Of a DNA stretch of 64,000 nucleotides, positions 8,977-17,319 are shown one piece after another. The stretch is from Kaistella gelatinilytica. GTDB taxonomy: Bacteria; Bacteroidota; Bacteroidia; Flavobacteriales; Weeksellaceae. Made by a program: the position numbers and the translations under genes. The notes under the pieces are model-generated. The model had not been told where the DNA came from and searched no databases. It worked only from the letters and a program-made list of their open reading frames with translations. Location of the stretch: positions 62,001 through 126,000 of the forward strand of contig NZ_JADPVI010000001.1 in assembly GCF_015679325.1 (NCBI RefSeq), read 5' to 3'. Numbering within the stretch: the first letter of the stretch is position 1; the number at the start of each line of letters is the position of its first letter.

Positions 8977-10194
8977 TTATTTTGAAAACAGATTATAACT
9001 GAGGATGAGAGAAACGTTCTGGAATTTAGTACTCCAGTACGTATAGTTCTCCAGAATATTTCTTTCGGTAAAGTATTTAACTTCAACTCCGTATTTGTTT
9101 TTGAACTGATAACCAATTCCAAACGCAAAATTTTGATTCGATTTACCGTCGAGCGAGTTACCCAGAGTTCCCGTACTGTCTCTAAATTCAAAATTATTTT
9201 TGATCTTAAGGTCAAAAATGTACTGACCATTTATAACTAATTTCGAGTCATCATTAAGGAAAAAATAATGTCTGATCCCAAGCGGCAATTCGATAGAAGA
9301 GTAGTCAACAGATGCTTTGTACGGAAAAGATGGATCATCGTTATTGGTTTGCTGTGCTTTGTAATACTGGTAAGTCGGTTCGAAAATAACAGACCATTTG
9401 TTTCTGTTGAAAGGAAAAACATATTCCATTTCTACACCAATACCAAAACCTGTTTTAGATTCCATGTTAAATTGTTTCCCTAAAGCAAAATTAGAGAAGG
9501 TCATAGAAGCAAAGTTAACGCGCGGACGAACAGAAAGATTTAAAAATCCTTTTTTCTGCTGCACGATCTTATTTTCGTAGTTCGGATTTTGACACTGATT
9601 ATTTGCCGAAACCAGCTTTACCAGATCTTTTTCTCTGTATTCTGCATTTTTCAGATCATTTGCTGGGATTTTCGGGCACGTCAATACTTTTTGCAGTTGT
9701 TTCTGGTAATCTCTGTTGTAAGCCATTTTGCTTACTTCGATGAGGTATGGTTTATAAATCAATTGTTCAGGCTGTTTATCGCCCTCTTTCAGGAAATATT
9801 TTGCAAAACCTCCGTCATCATATTTGTATAGTTTAACGTCACCTTCTACGAGTTCTTTTAAAAATACTTTCTTTTCTAAAAATTCTGGTTCGTATCTCGA
9901 ACTTAGTTTATTCAAATTATCACTGGATTGATCGATATTTAAAGTAGCCCGTAAATATTTTGCTTCGTTATAGATTTCAAAAAACTTCACATTTTTGATG
10001 TCGCCAATTTTTACTGCCGAACCTTCCTCTATTTTGTATTCGAAAGAAGTAGGATTATTGCGCCAGTCCACATTTTTGATGAGACATTCCATTCTTAAGT
10101 CGTCGTTATTGATGAAATACGCTTTTTCAAAATGGATCTGCGAAAACGCAAATATTGAAAAAAGTAAAGAGAAAAATAAGGAAATTTTTTTCAT
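8977..10194 (-). CDS. Outer-membrane beta-barrel protein, hypothetical
   Basis: This 405-residue protein has a signal peptide (MKKISLFFSLLFSIFAFSQ). Residues about 20-200 form a soluble domain of unknown family; from about residue 220 the sequence alternates polar and hydrophobic residues with many aromatic residues at strand ends (for example GIGVEMEYVFPFNRNKW and ELPLGIRHYFFL), as in PorT-like outer-membrane barrels of Bacteroidota, ending in a final strand LILSYNLFSK. It probably sits in the outer membrane with a periplasmic or surface N-terminal domain. It stands alone between a terminator (8911) and the zinc-protease gene upstream on the same strand. The function is unknown. Confidence 0.7.
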   Translation of the reverse strand: MKKISLFFSLLFSIFAFSQIHFEKAYFINNDDLRMECLIKNVDWRNNPTSFEYKIEEGSAVKIGDIKNVKFFEIYNEAKYLRATLNIDQSSDNLNKLSSRYEPEFLEKKVFLKELVEGDVKLYKYDDGGFAKYFLKEGDKQPEQLIYKPYLIEVSKMAYNRDYQKQLQKVLTCPKIPANDLKNAEYREKDLVKLVSANNQCQNPNYENKIVQQKKGFLNLSVRPRVNFASMTFSNFALGKQFNMESKTGFGIGVEMEYVFPFNRNKWSVIFEPTYQYYKAQQTNNDDPSFPYKASVDYSSIELPLGIRHYFFLNDDSKLVINGQYIFDLKIKNNFEFRDSTGTLGNSLDGKSNQNFAFGIGYQFKNKYGVEVKYFTERNILENYTYWSTKFQNVSLILSYNLFSK

Positions 10195-10357
10195 AAAATT
10201 TTGTTAAATTATTATTTTTTACGGACGTTAAATCTAAGTGTTTTTTCCTTATCACGCTGTAAAAAAAAACGAAAAAAGTACCCAAATTTTCATTTAGAAA
10301 TTCAGGCAATTTTCATCTCAGTTCTAAAGAGGAAAATTTGATGTCAGGCATTTTTTT

Positions 10358-11461
10358 TTAGCTGCGGCTTTTCCAGTATTTCTTTTCGAACATCTGAATA
10401 TAATTAATCGACCGGTCGCTGAATAATGGAGGATTTTTAGAATCTTTCTTTGCGGCTTTGTTGTAAATCTGGATAAACTGAAAAGGATTTTGAATATTTT
10501 TAAGCAGTTGATTTCGGTAACCATTTCTCACGATGATATCTGCCATAAAATATCCCGGATTGTGTCCGCTCGTCCATTTCACCAAATTGCGGTAGTCTTT
10601 TTCTGTCTTAAAGGTTTTTCCTCCAGAAGCCTGCATTTCCTCAATATTTCGGTTGGCGACCTGGACAATACTGTCGGCTTGCGGCAAAAGAAAATCTCTG
10701 ATTTGCAAACCATAAGGAATTTCATCGTTGTGTGCGATGTTCGTTGGTTTTTCGATCAGATCCGCAGAACCTTCGTTGAGCACAACATTTAAAAAATATA
10801 ATAAACCTTCATCTTCTTTTGCCACATTTTGATAACCAAAAGATTTTCTTAAATAATGATGCATTTCATGACCCAATAATCCGCCGGGTTGAATTTTATC
10901 GGCGTTATATAGATTCCATAAAGTTAAAACCAAACCACTGTTTCCGGCGATCGCGTCGTTTTCAATACCTAACAAATAGATATTAATTTTTGGTTCCTTA
11001 ATCTGAAGTCTTTTTGGAAGCCACCCAAAAGTATTTTTATAGCTTGTTGCAAGATATTGTGGAGTTCCGACGGTGGCTTGAAATTCCTTCAACTCTTTTT
11101 CGTATTTTTTGTAGACATACACTTTATAAGTCAGCCAGTATGTTGATGGATCTTTCTCAATGGCCTCGACTCTTTTCTTTAAAATTTCGGCATTTTGTGG
11201 CATGTAAACTACTTCCACACTTTTTCTTAAACGCTCCAGATAATTTTTGTCAAAGCCTTGATTTTTCACATAGATCTTATTGGCCTCAAGATCCAGAAAT
11301 TTGTTCCAGGTTTCCTTAGAAAGGGAATCGCCTTTTTTCAAACGTTCGATCATTTTCCAGTACGCATCTAAAGCTTCGGTATGAAAAGTTTGCGCTCTTG
11401 CGAAGGTCGAAAAGGTGAGTAGTAACGTAGTTATAGAAAAGAAGAGAAGAAGTTTTTTCAT
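10358..11461 (-). CDS. DUF5700-like putative zinc-dependent metalloprotease, secreted
   Basis: The 367-residue protein has a signal peptide ending at about residue 24 (FARAQ). It carries HEMHH at residues 198-202, an HExxH zinc site, and about 28 residues further on NEGSAD with Glu230, the likely third zinc ligand of a gluzincin-type protease. The arrangement matches DUF5700-type putative zinc proteases, which are largely uncharacterised. The rest is helical. It probably acts in the periplasm or outside the cell. No partner gene is obvious: the AbiH gene lies upstream and the outer-membrane barrel gene downstream on the same strand. The catalytic motif is directly visible; the substrate is unknown. 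Confidence 0.75.
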   Translation of the reverse strand: MKKLLLFFSITTLLLTFSTFARAQTFHTEALDAYWKMIERLKKGDSLSKETWNKFLDLEANKIYVKNQGFDKNYLERLRKSVEVVYMPQNAEILKKRVEAIEKDPSTYWLTYKVYVYKKYEKELKEFQATVGTPQYLATSYKNTFGWLPKRLQIKEPKINIYLLGIENDAIAGNSGLVLTLWNLYNADKIQPGGLLGHEMHHYLRKSFGYQNVAKEDEGLLYFLNVVLNEGSADLIEKPTNIAHNDEIPYGLQIRDFLLPQADSIVQVANRNIEEMQASGGKTFKTEKDYRNLVKWTSGHNPGYFMADIIVRNGYRNQLLKNIQNPFQFIQIYNKAAKKDSKNPPLFSDRSINYIQMFEKKYWKSRS

Positions 11462-11546
11462 AAAAAGAGTGGTGTTAAATCGGAGATTTTAGTATACTGT
11501 TTGTGTTTTTAAGACAACTTAAAAGGAGGAAATGTCACAGTGAAAA

Positions 11547-12779
11547 TTAAGTCAAAGATTCACAATCAGTTCTATTGACAACTCGATCCCTGAATTTCTT
11601 TTTATCATTAAAATTTCTGGAGATATTTTGAACAATATCGGTGTAATTATCAGTTCCATCTTTTCTTTTGTGATAAAATGGTTTTACAGATGTACAATTA
11701 TCGTGTTCAAAGATGGTATTAAGCATTGTTCTATCTGAAATACCGCAAGAATGTCCGAAAATAAAAACTTGGAAATCTTCACCATTGATAAATTCTAAAA
11801 GTTTCTTATAATTACTAGTTTGAAGATATGCAATTGATTTAAAAAAATCTAAATATCTATTTTCGTTTAAATTTTCAAATTTTTTATAATGTTCATCAAT
11901 ATCGTCTCCGAAGCCAAAAATTATTGGATTCTTTTCATTGTTTAATTCTCCATGTATATGGTTAATTGAAATGTTTGAATTACATTCATATCCTGCAGTT
12001 CTACCCACATAATTATCAGTAATATTAGTATAATTGAAATTCAATATTAAAATTGATTCGGGATTTAAATTTAAAATTTTACACAAAGATTTTTGACCTG
12101 ATAATAAAAGATCTTTGATGACTTCTTTCTCTGTCTTTTTAGAAATTAAATCTCTAATTCTTAGTATCAATTCTCTTTCTTCATCGTTTTCTATATTATT
12201 TGCAGTTATGTTGTCATTTAATATCTCAACTAAATTTGTATTTATTTTTTTTAAAATTTCCTCAATTAGATTGTCATTATAAATAGCGCTTAAATCATTA
12301 TACTTTATTTGAGAACAAATATGGTTCTCAATTATATTAATGTTACTGGCTTCTTTTGGAATTTTATTCAGATACTCTGTAAATAACATTTTTACCTCAT
12401 TGAAGTTTTTATTTAAATTATCAATTTGTCCTTGGTCGCAATTTTTTAATATAGTATAATACTCATTTTCGATATCAACCCAATTGTCATAACTTTTTTT
12501 AGTAATTAACTTCAAGAAATCATTTTCAAAAATTATATTTATACTATTAAGTTTAGTTTCAAAAATTAAGTCAGAATAATTTTTAGAAAATTCTAGTATA
12601 AAAGAGCTGCTATAGTTTACCGTTAATTCTATATGATTGAGTTTTTGATTAGTCATGTAAACACCTAATTGTAGTTGTTTTAATTCATTCTCCCAGAAAT
12701 CATCAATAAAATCCTTATAACTAGTTTTCAAACCGTGTGCTAAATCAAAACCGTTTCCTACTAAAATTAATCTATTCAT
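11547..12779 (-). CDS. AbiH-family phage abortive-infection protein
   Basis: I start this 410-residue protein at ATG 12779, giving MNRLILVGNGFDLAHG, the hallmark N-terminus of the AbiH family (NGFDLAHG at residues 9-16); an in-frame start at 12824 would add 15 unrelated residues and lie inside the neighbour's terminator. AbiH was described in lactococci as a phage abortive-infection factor; its mechanism is not well established. A later HIHGE segment near the middle and FGHSCG near the C-terminus are also typical. The gene is visibly richer in A+T (many Asn, Ile, Lys codons) than its neighbours and has no defence partner, suggesting a single-gene acquisition. The family call is strong; actual defence activity is inferred. 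Confidence 0.87.
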   Translation of the reverse strand: MNRLILVGNGFDLAHGLKTSYKDFIDDFWENELKQLQLGVYMTNQKLNHIELTVNYSSSFILEFSKNYSDLIFETKLNSINIIFENDFLKLITKKSYDNWVDIENEYYTILKNCDQGQIDNLNKNFNEVKMLFTEYLNKIPKEASNINIIENHICSQIKYNDLSAIYNDNLIEEILKKINTNLVEILNDNITANNIENDEERELILRIRDLISKKTEKEVIKDLLLSGQKSLCKILNLNPESILILNFNYTNITDNYVGRTAGYECNSNISINHIHGELNNEKNPIIFGFGDDIDEHYKKFENLNENRYLDFFKSIAYLQTSNYKKLLEFINGEDFQVFIFGHSCGISDRTMLNTIFEHDNCTSVKPFYHKRKDGTDNYTDIVQNISRNFNDKKKFRDRVVNRTDCESLT

Positions 12780-12804
12780 TAAATTGCGTTTGTATAAAAA
12801 TAGA

Positions 12805-12832
12805 AAAATCGATTGAGCTTTCAACCGATTTT
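12805..12832 (-). terminator. Intrinsic terminator of the sodium:solute symporter gene
   Basis: A 12-bp stem (AAAATCGATTGA / TCAACCGATTTT, one wobble pair on the minus-strand RNA) with a 4-base loop ends in a T run on the minus strand. It closes the symporter transcript just before the AbiH start at 12779, so AbiH probably needs its own promoter. Confidence 0.75.
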
Positions 12833-12855
12833 AAATATTTAGTTTTCAACAATGC

Positions 12856-14292
12856 TTATTTCTTCCGAATCAACCACAACCCAAAGAAAGTGATCAATCC
12901 ATTAATGATCAACAACTCCAAACCGATTTTGAAATCACCGAAAAAGTTTTCCTGGTATTTATCGATCAAAAAAGAAATAATTGGTGCGGCGATACAAACG
13001 TAAGGAACCCATTTGTCTTTCACCTGAAACTTAGTGAAGATTCCAAAAGCGAATAATCCGAGAAGCGGTCCATAAGTAAATCCGGCCATTTTCAGAATCA
13101 AACCGATCATCGAATTATCATTGATAAGTTTGAAAATAATGACCATTACTAAAAATGCAAATGCGACAACGAGGTGAACTCTTTTCCGGAATTTTTCCTG
13201 CTCTTTTTGGGAGATCGGTTTTTCTCTCAACCCAAAAATATCAATACATAAAGATGAAGTTAAAGCCGTCATTGCGCCATCTGCACTTGGGAAAAGCGCC
13301 GAGATCAAAGCCACAATAAAAATGATCGAAATGAAAGGCGGCATGTGATTCAAAGCAATATCCGGGAAGAGTTGATCTCCAGAAGTGGCAACATGTTCGG
13401 TGTTTCCGTAAAGATGTAAAAGTCCGCCCATAAAGAGAAACAAGGAAATCACACCGACTAAGATCACACCCAGAACAACCATGTTTTTCTGCGAGTCTTT
13501 CAGTTTGGTCACCGATAAAGATTTCTGCATCATTTCCTGATCAATTCCCGTCATTGTGATCGTGATAAAAGCTCCGGCCAGGATCTGTTTAAAAAAGAAA
13601 GCTTTGCTGTTCGCATCCGTATTAAAAACTTCTGTGTAACCGAGTTTATTCATTTGCGAAATACTTTCTGTAAAATTTAAACCCAGATGATTCATCATAT
13701 AAACCGAACAAATGATCAGTCCCAAAAGCATACACGTCGTCTGCAAAGTATCAGTCCACACAATGGTTTTCACGCCACCTTCATAAGTGTAAAGAATGAT
13801 CATGATCAAAATAATCAAAGTTGTCACGATAAACGGAACGCCTAAACTGTCCAGGATCGTCATCTGCAAAATATTCACTACCAAATACAACCTTGCAGTT
13901 GCACCAACCAAACGCGAAACGATGAAAATCCAGGCCCCGGATTTATAGGAAAGTTGCCCCATTCTCTGTTGCAGATAACCGTAGATGGAGGTCAGTTTTA
14001 GGCGGTAATAAAGGGGTAGAAGAACGTAAGCGATGACAATATATCCAATTAAATACCCAATCGTAATTTGTAAATAATGAAATTTATCCGCGCCAACTGC
14101 ACCCGGAACCGACACGAAAGTCACGCCCGAAAGCGAGGTCCCGATCATTCCAAAAGCCACGAGCATCCAGTTGCTTTTTCGGTTTCCGATAAAAAAACTT
14201 TCGTTGTTACTGCCTTTTCCGGTTTTATAAGCGACCCATAGTAAAAGTGCGAAATACGCAATGATGATCAACAGCAACACAATCGGATTCAT
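12856..14292 (-). CDS. Sodium:solute symporter (SSS family)
   Basis: The 478-residue integral membrane protein has about 13 hydrophobic segments. The N-terminal part, with SFFIGNRKSNWMLVAFGMIG and the following TSLSGVTFVSVPG, is typical of the SSS family, where the Ser/Thr-rich first broken helix helps bind sodium. The family couples sodium entry to uptake of sugars, amino acids, vitamins or organic acids; the substrate cannot be told from sequence alone. The gene is monocistronic: a structured repeat element lies upstream (14341-14440) and a strong terminator directly downstream (12805-12832). Confidence 0.87.
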   Translation of the reverse strand: MNPIVLLLIIIAYFALLLWVAYKTGKGSNNESFFIGNRKSNWMLVAFGMIGTSLSGVTFVSVPGAVGADKFHYLQITIGYLIGYIVIAYVLLPLYYRLKLTSIYGYLQQRMGQLSYKSGAWIFIVSRLVGATARLYLVVNILQMTILDSLGVPFIVTTLIILIMIILYTYEGGVKTIVWTDTLQTTCMLLGLIICSVYMMNHLGLNFTESISQMNKLGYTEVFNTDANSKAFFFKQILAGAFITITMTGIDQEMMQKSLSVTKLKDSQKNMVVLGVILVGVISLFLFMGGLLHLYGNTEHVATSGDQLFPDIALNHMPPFISIIFIVALISALFPSADGAMTALTSSLCIDIFGLREKPISQKEQEKFRKRVHLVVAFAFLVMVIIFKLINDNSMIGLILKMAGFTYGPLLGLFAFGIFTKFQVKDKWVPYVCIAAPIISFLIDKYQENFFGDFKIGLELLIINGLITFFGLWLIRKK

Positions 14293-14340
14293 AGAATTTC
14301 GTTTTAAATTTTCACAAATATAGTTTTTTTGTTATGATTT

Positions 14341-14440
14341 GGGCGCCTATTTCCGCCCTCCGTTCCCGCTTTTTTAATTGCCGGCTTCAGCAAGTTCAGC
14401 CACCAATTAAAAAGAGCTTCACTCAGGTCGGGGCGCAGAT
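14341..14440 (-). repeat. Dispersed structured intergenic element, copy A
   Basis: Read on the minus strand this has a 5' box GCGCCCCGACCTGAGTGAAG, a variable hairpin whose arms are about CTTTTTAATTG and CAATTAAAAAAG, and a 3' box GCGGGAACGGAGGGCGG. Copy B (25867-25950) is close in both boxes but different in the hairpin. It lies between the lipoprotein gene end and the symporter start. Confidence 0.65.
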
Positions 14441-14473
14441 TTTCGCTTCTGCGAAATAAGCGATAAAAAAAAA

Positions 14474-14496
14474 GCCCTTCAATAAAATTGAAAGGC
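14474..14496 (-). terminator. Intrinsic terminator of the 14.5-17.1 kb operon
   Basis: The stem GCCTTTCAAT / ATTGAAGGGC (minus strand, one wobble) with a 3-base loop is followed by nine T residues on the minus strand, just after the stop of the lipoprotein gene at 14518. Confidence 0.8.
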
Positions 14497-14517
14497 CATA
14501 AATGAAGTTTGTAAATT

Positions 14518-14991
14518 TTACATCGAATCACCATTAAATAATGGGATCGCCTGTTTTAAGGTTCTCAGAACGTAACCTTTCCACTGGATGAGTTCATTTT
14601 TCCCGTCCGTCCAGGTATAATTTCCTTCTGTTCCTTTTCGGTCATACAAAATTCCTTTCTTTTCTCCGGGCAAGAAAACTTCTACTTTAGACTGATCATC
14701 ATTGAAGATCAAATAGGCTTTTTCCGGGCTGCCTTCTTTTACAGAAGTTAAAGTCACAGCATCTTTATCCAACGAAACTTTTTTATTTTTCAGGGCAGAA
14801 AACATTTCTATTCCGGCTGCACTGTCCATTGATTTTATTTCAGGTTTTACGGTTGTCAAACTATCGGTGACCATTGCGTCAGTTTTCATGCTGTCATTAT
14901 TTGAAATTGAAGTCGTTGCAACTTCTTTTTTACACGATTGCAAGGCAAAAATAGACAGAACTGCGATGATTGCGGTGTTTCTAAAATTCAT
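14518..14991 (-). CDS. Small lipoprotein of unknown function
   Basis: This 157-residue protein has a lipoprotein signal with lipid-anchoring Cys in FALQSCKKE (Cys about residue 20). The next 35 residues are Ser/Thr/Asp-rich and probably disordered. The C-terminal half (YLIFNDDQSKVEVFLPG... through WTDGKNELIQWKGYVLR) is a compact beta-rich domain that I cannot name. It is the last gene of a tight minus-strand series (MFS, TMEM175, GNAT, lipoprotein) ending at a strong terminator, which suggests a common stress or envelope role, but no function can be assigned. Confidence 0.75.
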   Translation of the reverse strand: MNFRNTAIIAVLSIFALQSCKKEVATTSISNNDSMKTDAMVTDSLTTVKPEIKSMDSAAGIEMFSALKNKKVSLDKDAVTLTSVKEGSPEKAYLIFNDDQSKVEVFLPGEKKGILYDRKGTEGNYTWTDGKNELIQWKGYVLRTLKQAIPLFNGDSM

Positions 14992-15023
14992 GTTATTATT
15001 TTTTAAAGGTATTTGTGTAAAAT

Positions 15024-15311
15024 TTAATTCACGAAAACATCATGGGTAGAATCGTCTTTTTCTAAAACTGATTTCGCAAAAGGACAATCGGCATTGATCT
15101 TTACATTTTTTTCCCTTGCAAAATTAACCGCCTCAGAAATCAAACTTTTGCCAATTCCTTTTCCGCCAAAATGCTCATCAACCTCGGTGTGTACAATGTC
15201 GAAGGTATTGTCATCGATCCATTCGTACTGCAAAACTCCTGCTCTTTCGCCATCATGCGTTGCAGAAAACTCCCCGAATTTTTCCCCGTTGTTCTGAATA
15301 ATGTCTGTCAT
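15024..15311 (-). CDS. Small GNAT-fold N-acetyltransferase (YjdJ-like)
   Basis: At 95 residues this matches the short GNAT subfamily represented by YjdJ and human GTLF3B-type proteins. It carries the acetyl-CoA loop GGKGIGKSLI (about residues 49-58) preceded by VHTEVDEHF, and the closing NADCPFAKSVLEK segment, which are characteristic of this subfamily. It probably acetylates a small molecule or protein; the substrate is unknown. It lies 11 bases downstream of the TMEM175 gene and 32 bases upstream of the lipoprotein gene on the same strand, consistent with one operon. Confidence 0.85.
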   Translation of the reverse strand: MTDIIQNNGEKFGEFSATHDGERAGVLQYEWIDDNTFDIVHTEVDEHFGGKGIGKSLISEAVNFAREKNVKINADCPFAKSVLEKDDSTHDVFVN

Positions 15312-15322
15312 ATATTTTAATT

Positions 15323-15895
15323 TTAACTGATTAATTTTTCCATGCGTTTGTCTGGGATCAACCAGATCATCGCGACTACAAAGTATAAAAATAATGAAAT
15401 TAATGGATAAAAGAAGGAAAGTGCGATCGCAACAAAGTAACTTACAGTTGATATTGTTTCTTTCGTTGTGTTCTGCATTACTTTTGCCAAAGCGGAATCT
15501 GGTCCTTCACTTTTCGAAGCAACTTTCTGAACAACATTAAAAGAAATTGCGCACATCGCTAAAATAAATCCATAAACTCCGACTGTATTTTGTGCAAAAT
15601 GATTCTCACCCATCCAACCTGTTGCGAACGGAAGTAAAGAAAGCCAAAAGAGCAAAATTAAATTTGCCCACAATATTTTGCCATTCACTTTTTCGATGAT
15701 CTGAAAAAGGTGGTGATGGTTATTCCAGTAGATCCCAACGTACATAAAACTGATAATGTAAGAAATAATTTTTGGGATCAAAGGTTTTAAGGCTTCCAAA
15801 GTCCCGTTTTCCGGTGTTTTAAATTCCAGTACCATGATCGTGATAATGATGGCAAGAACACCGTCGCTGAATGCTTCTAATCTACCTTTCTTCAT
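15323..15895 (-). CDS. TMEM175-family (DUF1211) potassium channel-like protein
   Basis: The 190-residue membrane protein starts with RLEAFSDGVLAIIITIMVLE, the family signature (FSDGVxAIxxT) that lines the pore in bacterial TMEM175 channels. About six transmembrane segments are visible, as expected for the bacterial one-repeat form, which works as a tetramer in the inner membrane and conducts potassium. It lies 39 bases downstream of the MFS exporter and 11 bases upstream of the GNAT gene on the same strand, probably co-transcribed. The family call is firm; conductance of this member is inferred. Confidence 0.9.
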   Translation of the reverse strand: MKKGRLEAFSDGVLAIIITIMVLEFKTPENGTLEALKPLIPKIISYIISFMYVGIYWNNHHHLFQIIEKVNGKILWANLILLFWLSLLPFATGWMGENHFAQNTVGVYGFILAMCAISFNVVQKVASKSEGPDSALAKVMQNTTKETISTVSYFVAIALSFFYPLISLFLYFVVAMIWLIPDKRMEKLIS

Positions 15896-15934
15896 TTTGT
15901 TTTTAAAAACTAAAGGTAATTAAATTCTGTAAAT

Positions 15935-17119
15935 TTAAAGATGAGCCTTTCTCAATTTTGTCATGCTTAAAATAAAAAACGCCAGAATTCCCATAATTAA
16001 ATATCCTTCTGCAACTCCCAGCTGCATGGTGGGTCGAAGGATGGCAACAATGCTGTAACTTACTGCAGAAGTGATAATGTAGGAAACTCCACCCGTTAAA
16101 CCTCCTGCGACTCCTGCAGAATTCGGAAATCTTCCGAGGCAATAGGCGAAATAATTATTGAAAATAAAACCTGCAGTCACGTGTATGACAAATGCAAAGG
16201 CGACAAGGCTGTAAATAGAATTCAGATAAAAAGAGGAAAAGAGCATGACCAGAATAAAAAATAACTGGGCATAATTCGCAAATCTATTTTTGGGAAGAAA
16301 ATCTTTGTCTATTAAAAATTTACCTAAAAATCCTCCTGACATCCAGGCGAAACCAAGAATTAAAGAAACGTAACCGGCCACAACTTCTGAGTAACCCATT
16401 TTGTGTTCGATAATAAATGCGCCACAAAGATTGAAGAAAATGACCATCGCATAACTTATTCCACACATAAGCATGCCGTAGAAAAAATCTTTGCTTCGGA
16501 ACATCATATCATATTCCCTGAAAACGAAATTGATGATAAAGGGCTTTTTAACTTTTAATGTTTCCCCAGAAAATAGATATTCAAAAATCAGTAAAAGAAA
16601 ACTGTAAACCGCTAAAACATAAAAATTCGATTGCCAACCGAAAAGTTTCTGTAAATACCCACCAATAAAAGGGGCGATAATAGGACCGACTGACCAGACG
16701 ATCGTCATGACACTCAAATAGTGTTTTCGTTTTTCACCTTCGTAAACATCCACAAAAAATGCGCGCTTCGAGACGATTGCAAAACCTGCTAAAACACCTT
16801 GTAAAATACGCATCGCATAGATGACCATAATGTCTTTGGTTAAGGCAGTGACTAAAAAACTCACCATAAATAATCCCAGAGAAACCAGCGTTACCCGATA
16901 TCTTCCGTAAGAATCTACGACACTTCCTGCAAAAAACTGAGTGACACCATAACTGATCAAAAATAAAGTGAGCGTCAATTGAATTCTGGTTTCCGTTTGA
17001 TGAAGTTCGAGCGCCATATTCGGCATGGAAGGCAAATAAATATCCGTCGCCAATCCCGACATTGGAATTAGTGCAAATGCGAGCAAGGTTGCAATAAATT
17101 TATTTTTCTCTTTTAGCAT
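15935..17119 (-). CDS. MFS drug-resistance transporter, Bcr/CflA type
   Basis: The 394-residue protein has 12 predicted membrane helices. The segment GLATDIYLPSMPNMALEL after the first helix is the hallmark of the Bcr/CflA subfamily, followed by the MFS loop DSYGRYRV. Members are proton-driven efflux pumps for drugs such as bicyclomycin or sulphonamides, or for other small molecules; the substrate here is unknown. It is the first gene of the probable operon running to 14518. No regulator gene is adjacent. Confidence 0.87.
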   Translation of the reverse strand: MLKEKNKFIATLLAFALIPMSGLATDIYLPSMPNMALELHQTETRIQLTLTLFLISYGVTQFFAGSVVDSYGRYRVTLVSLGLFMVSFLVTALTKDIMVIYAMRILQGVLAGFAIVSKRAFFVDVYEGEKRKHYLSVMTIVWSVGPIIAPFIGGYLQKLFGWQSNFYVLAVYSFLLLIFEYLFSGETLKVKKPFIINFVFREYDMMFRSKDFFYGMLMCGISYAMVIFFNLCGAFIIEHKMGYSEVVAGYVSLILGFAWMSGGFLGKFLIDKDFLPKNRFANYAQLFFILVMLFSSFYLNSIYSLVAFAFVIHVTAGFIFNNYFAYCLGRFPNSAGVAGGLTGGVSYIITSAVSYSIVAILRPTMQLGVAEGYLIMGILAFFILSMTKLRKAHL

Positions 17120-17253
17120 CTTTCCTTTAAAACTTCTTCATTAATAATTGAAGGCGCAAAAATCGGGAATTTCTGCGGAAAATAATGTGGCGAAACTTCA
17201 AATTGAAATATCGAAAAAAACAATGGTGGAAATGTTTTACAATGAGGAACAAA

Positions 17254-17292
17254 AAAAGGTGGAAATGTTTTTTTTAAAACTTCCCACCTTTT
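17254..17292 (-). terminator. Intrinsic terminator of the catalase gene
   Basis: A 9-bp stem (AAAAGGTGG / CCACCTTTT) with an A/T-rich loop is followed on the minus strand by a run of about eight T residues, about 30 bases past the catalase stop. Confidence 0.6.
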
Positions 17293-17319
17293 ATCAGCCT
17301 AAAAAAATATTTTAAAGGA

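Noticed and set aside
12780-12824. Longer AbiH start at 12824
   Set aside because: It lies inside the symporter terminator and adds residues before the conserved MNRLILVGNGFDLAHG start.
14304-14534. Minus-strand frame of 76 residues over repeat copy A
   Set aside because: Its sequence is just translated repeat; a similar false frame appears over copy B (25760-26035).
17224-17271. Direct repeat GGTGGAAATG near the catalase terminator
   Set aside because: Too short and A/T-rich to be more than chance or a small duplication; no function suggested.
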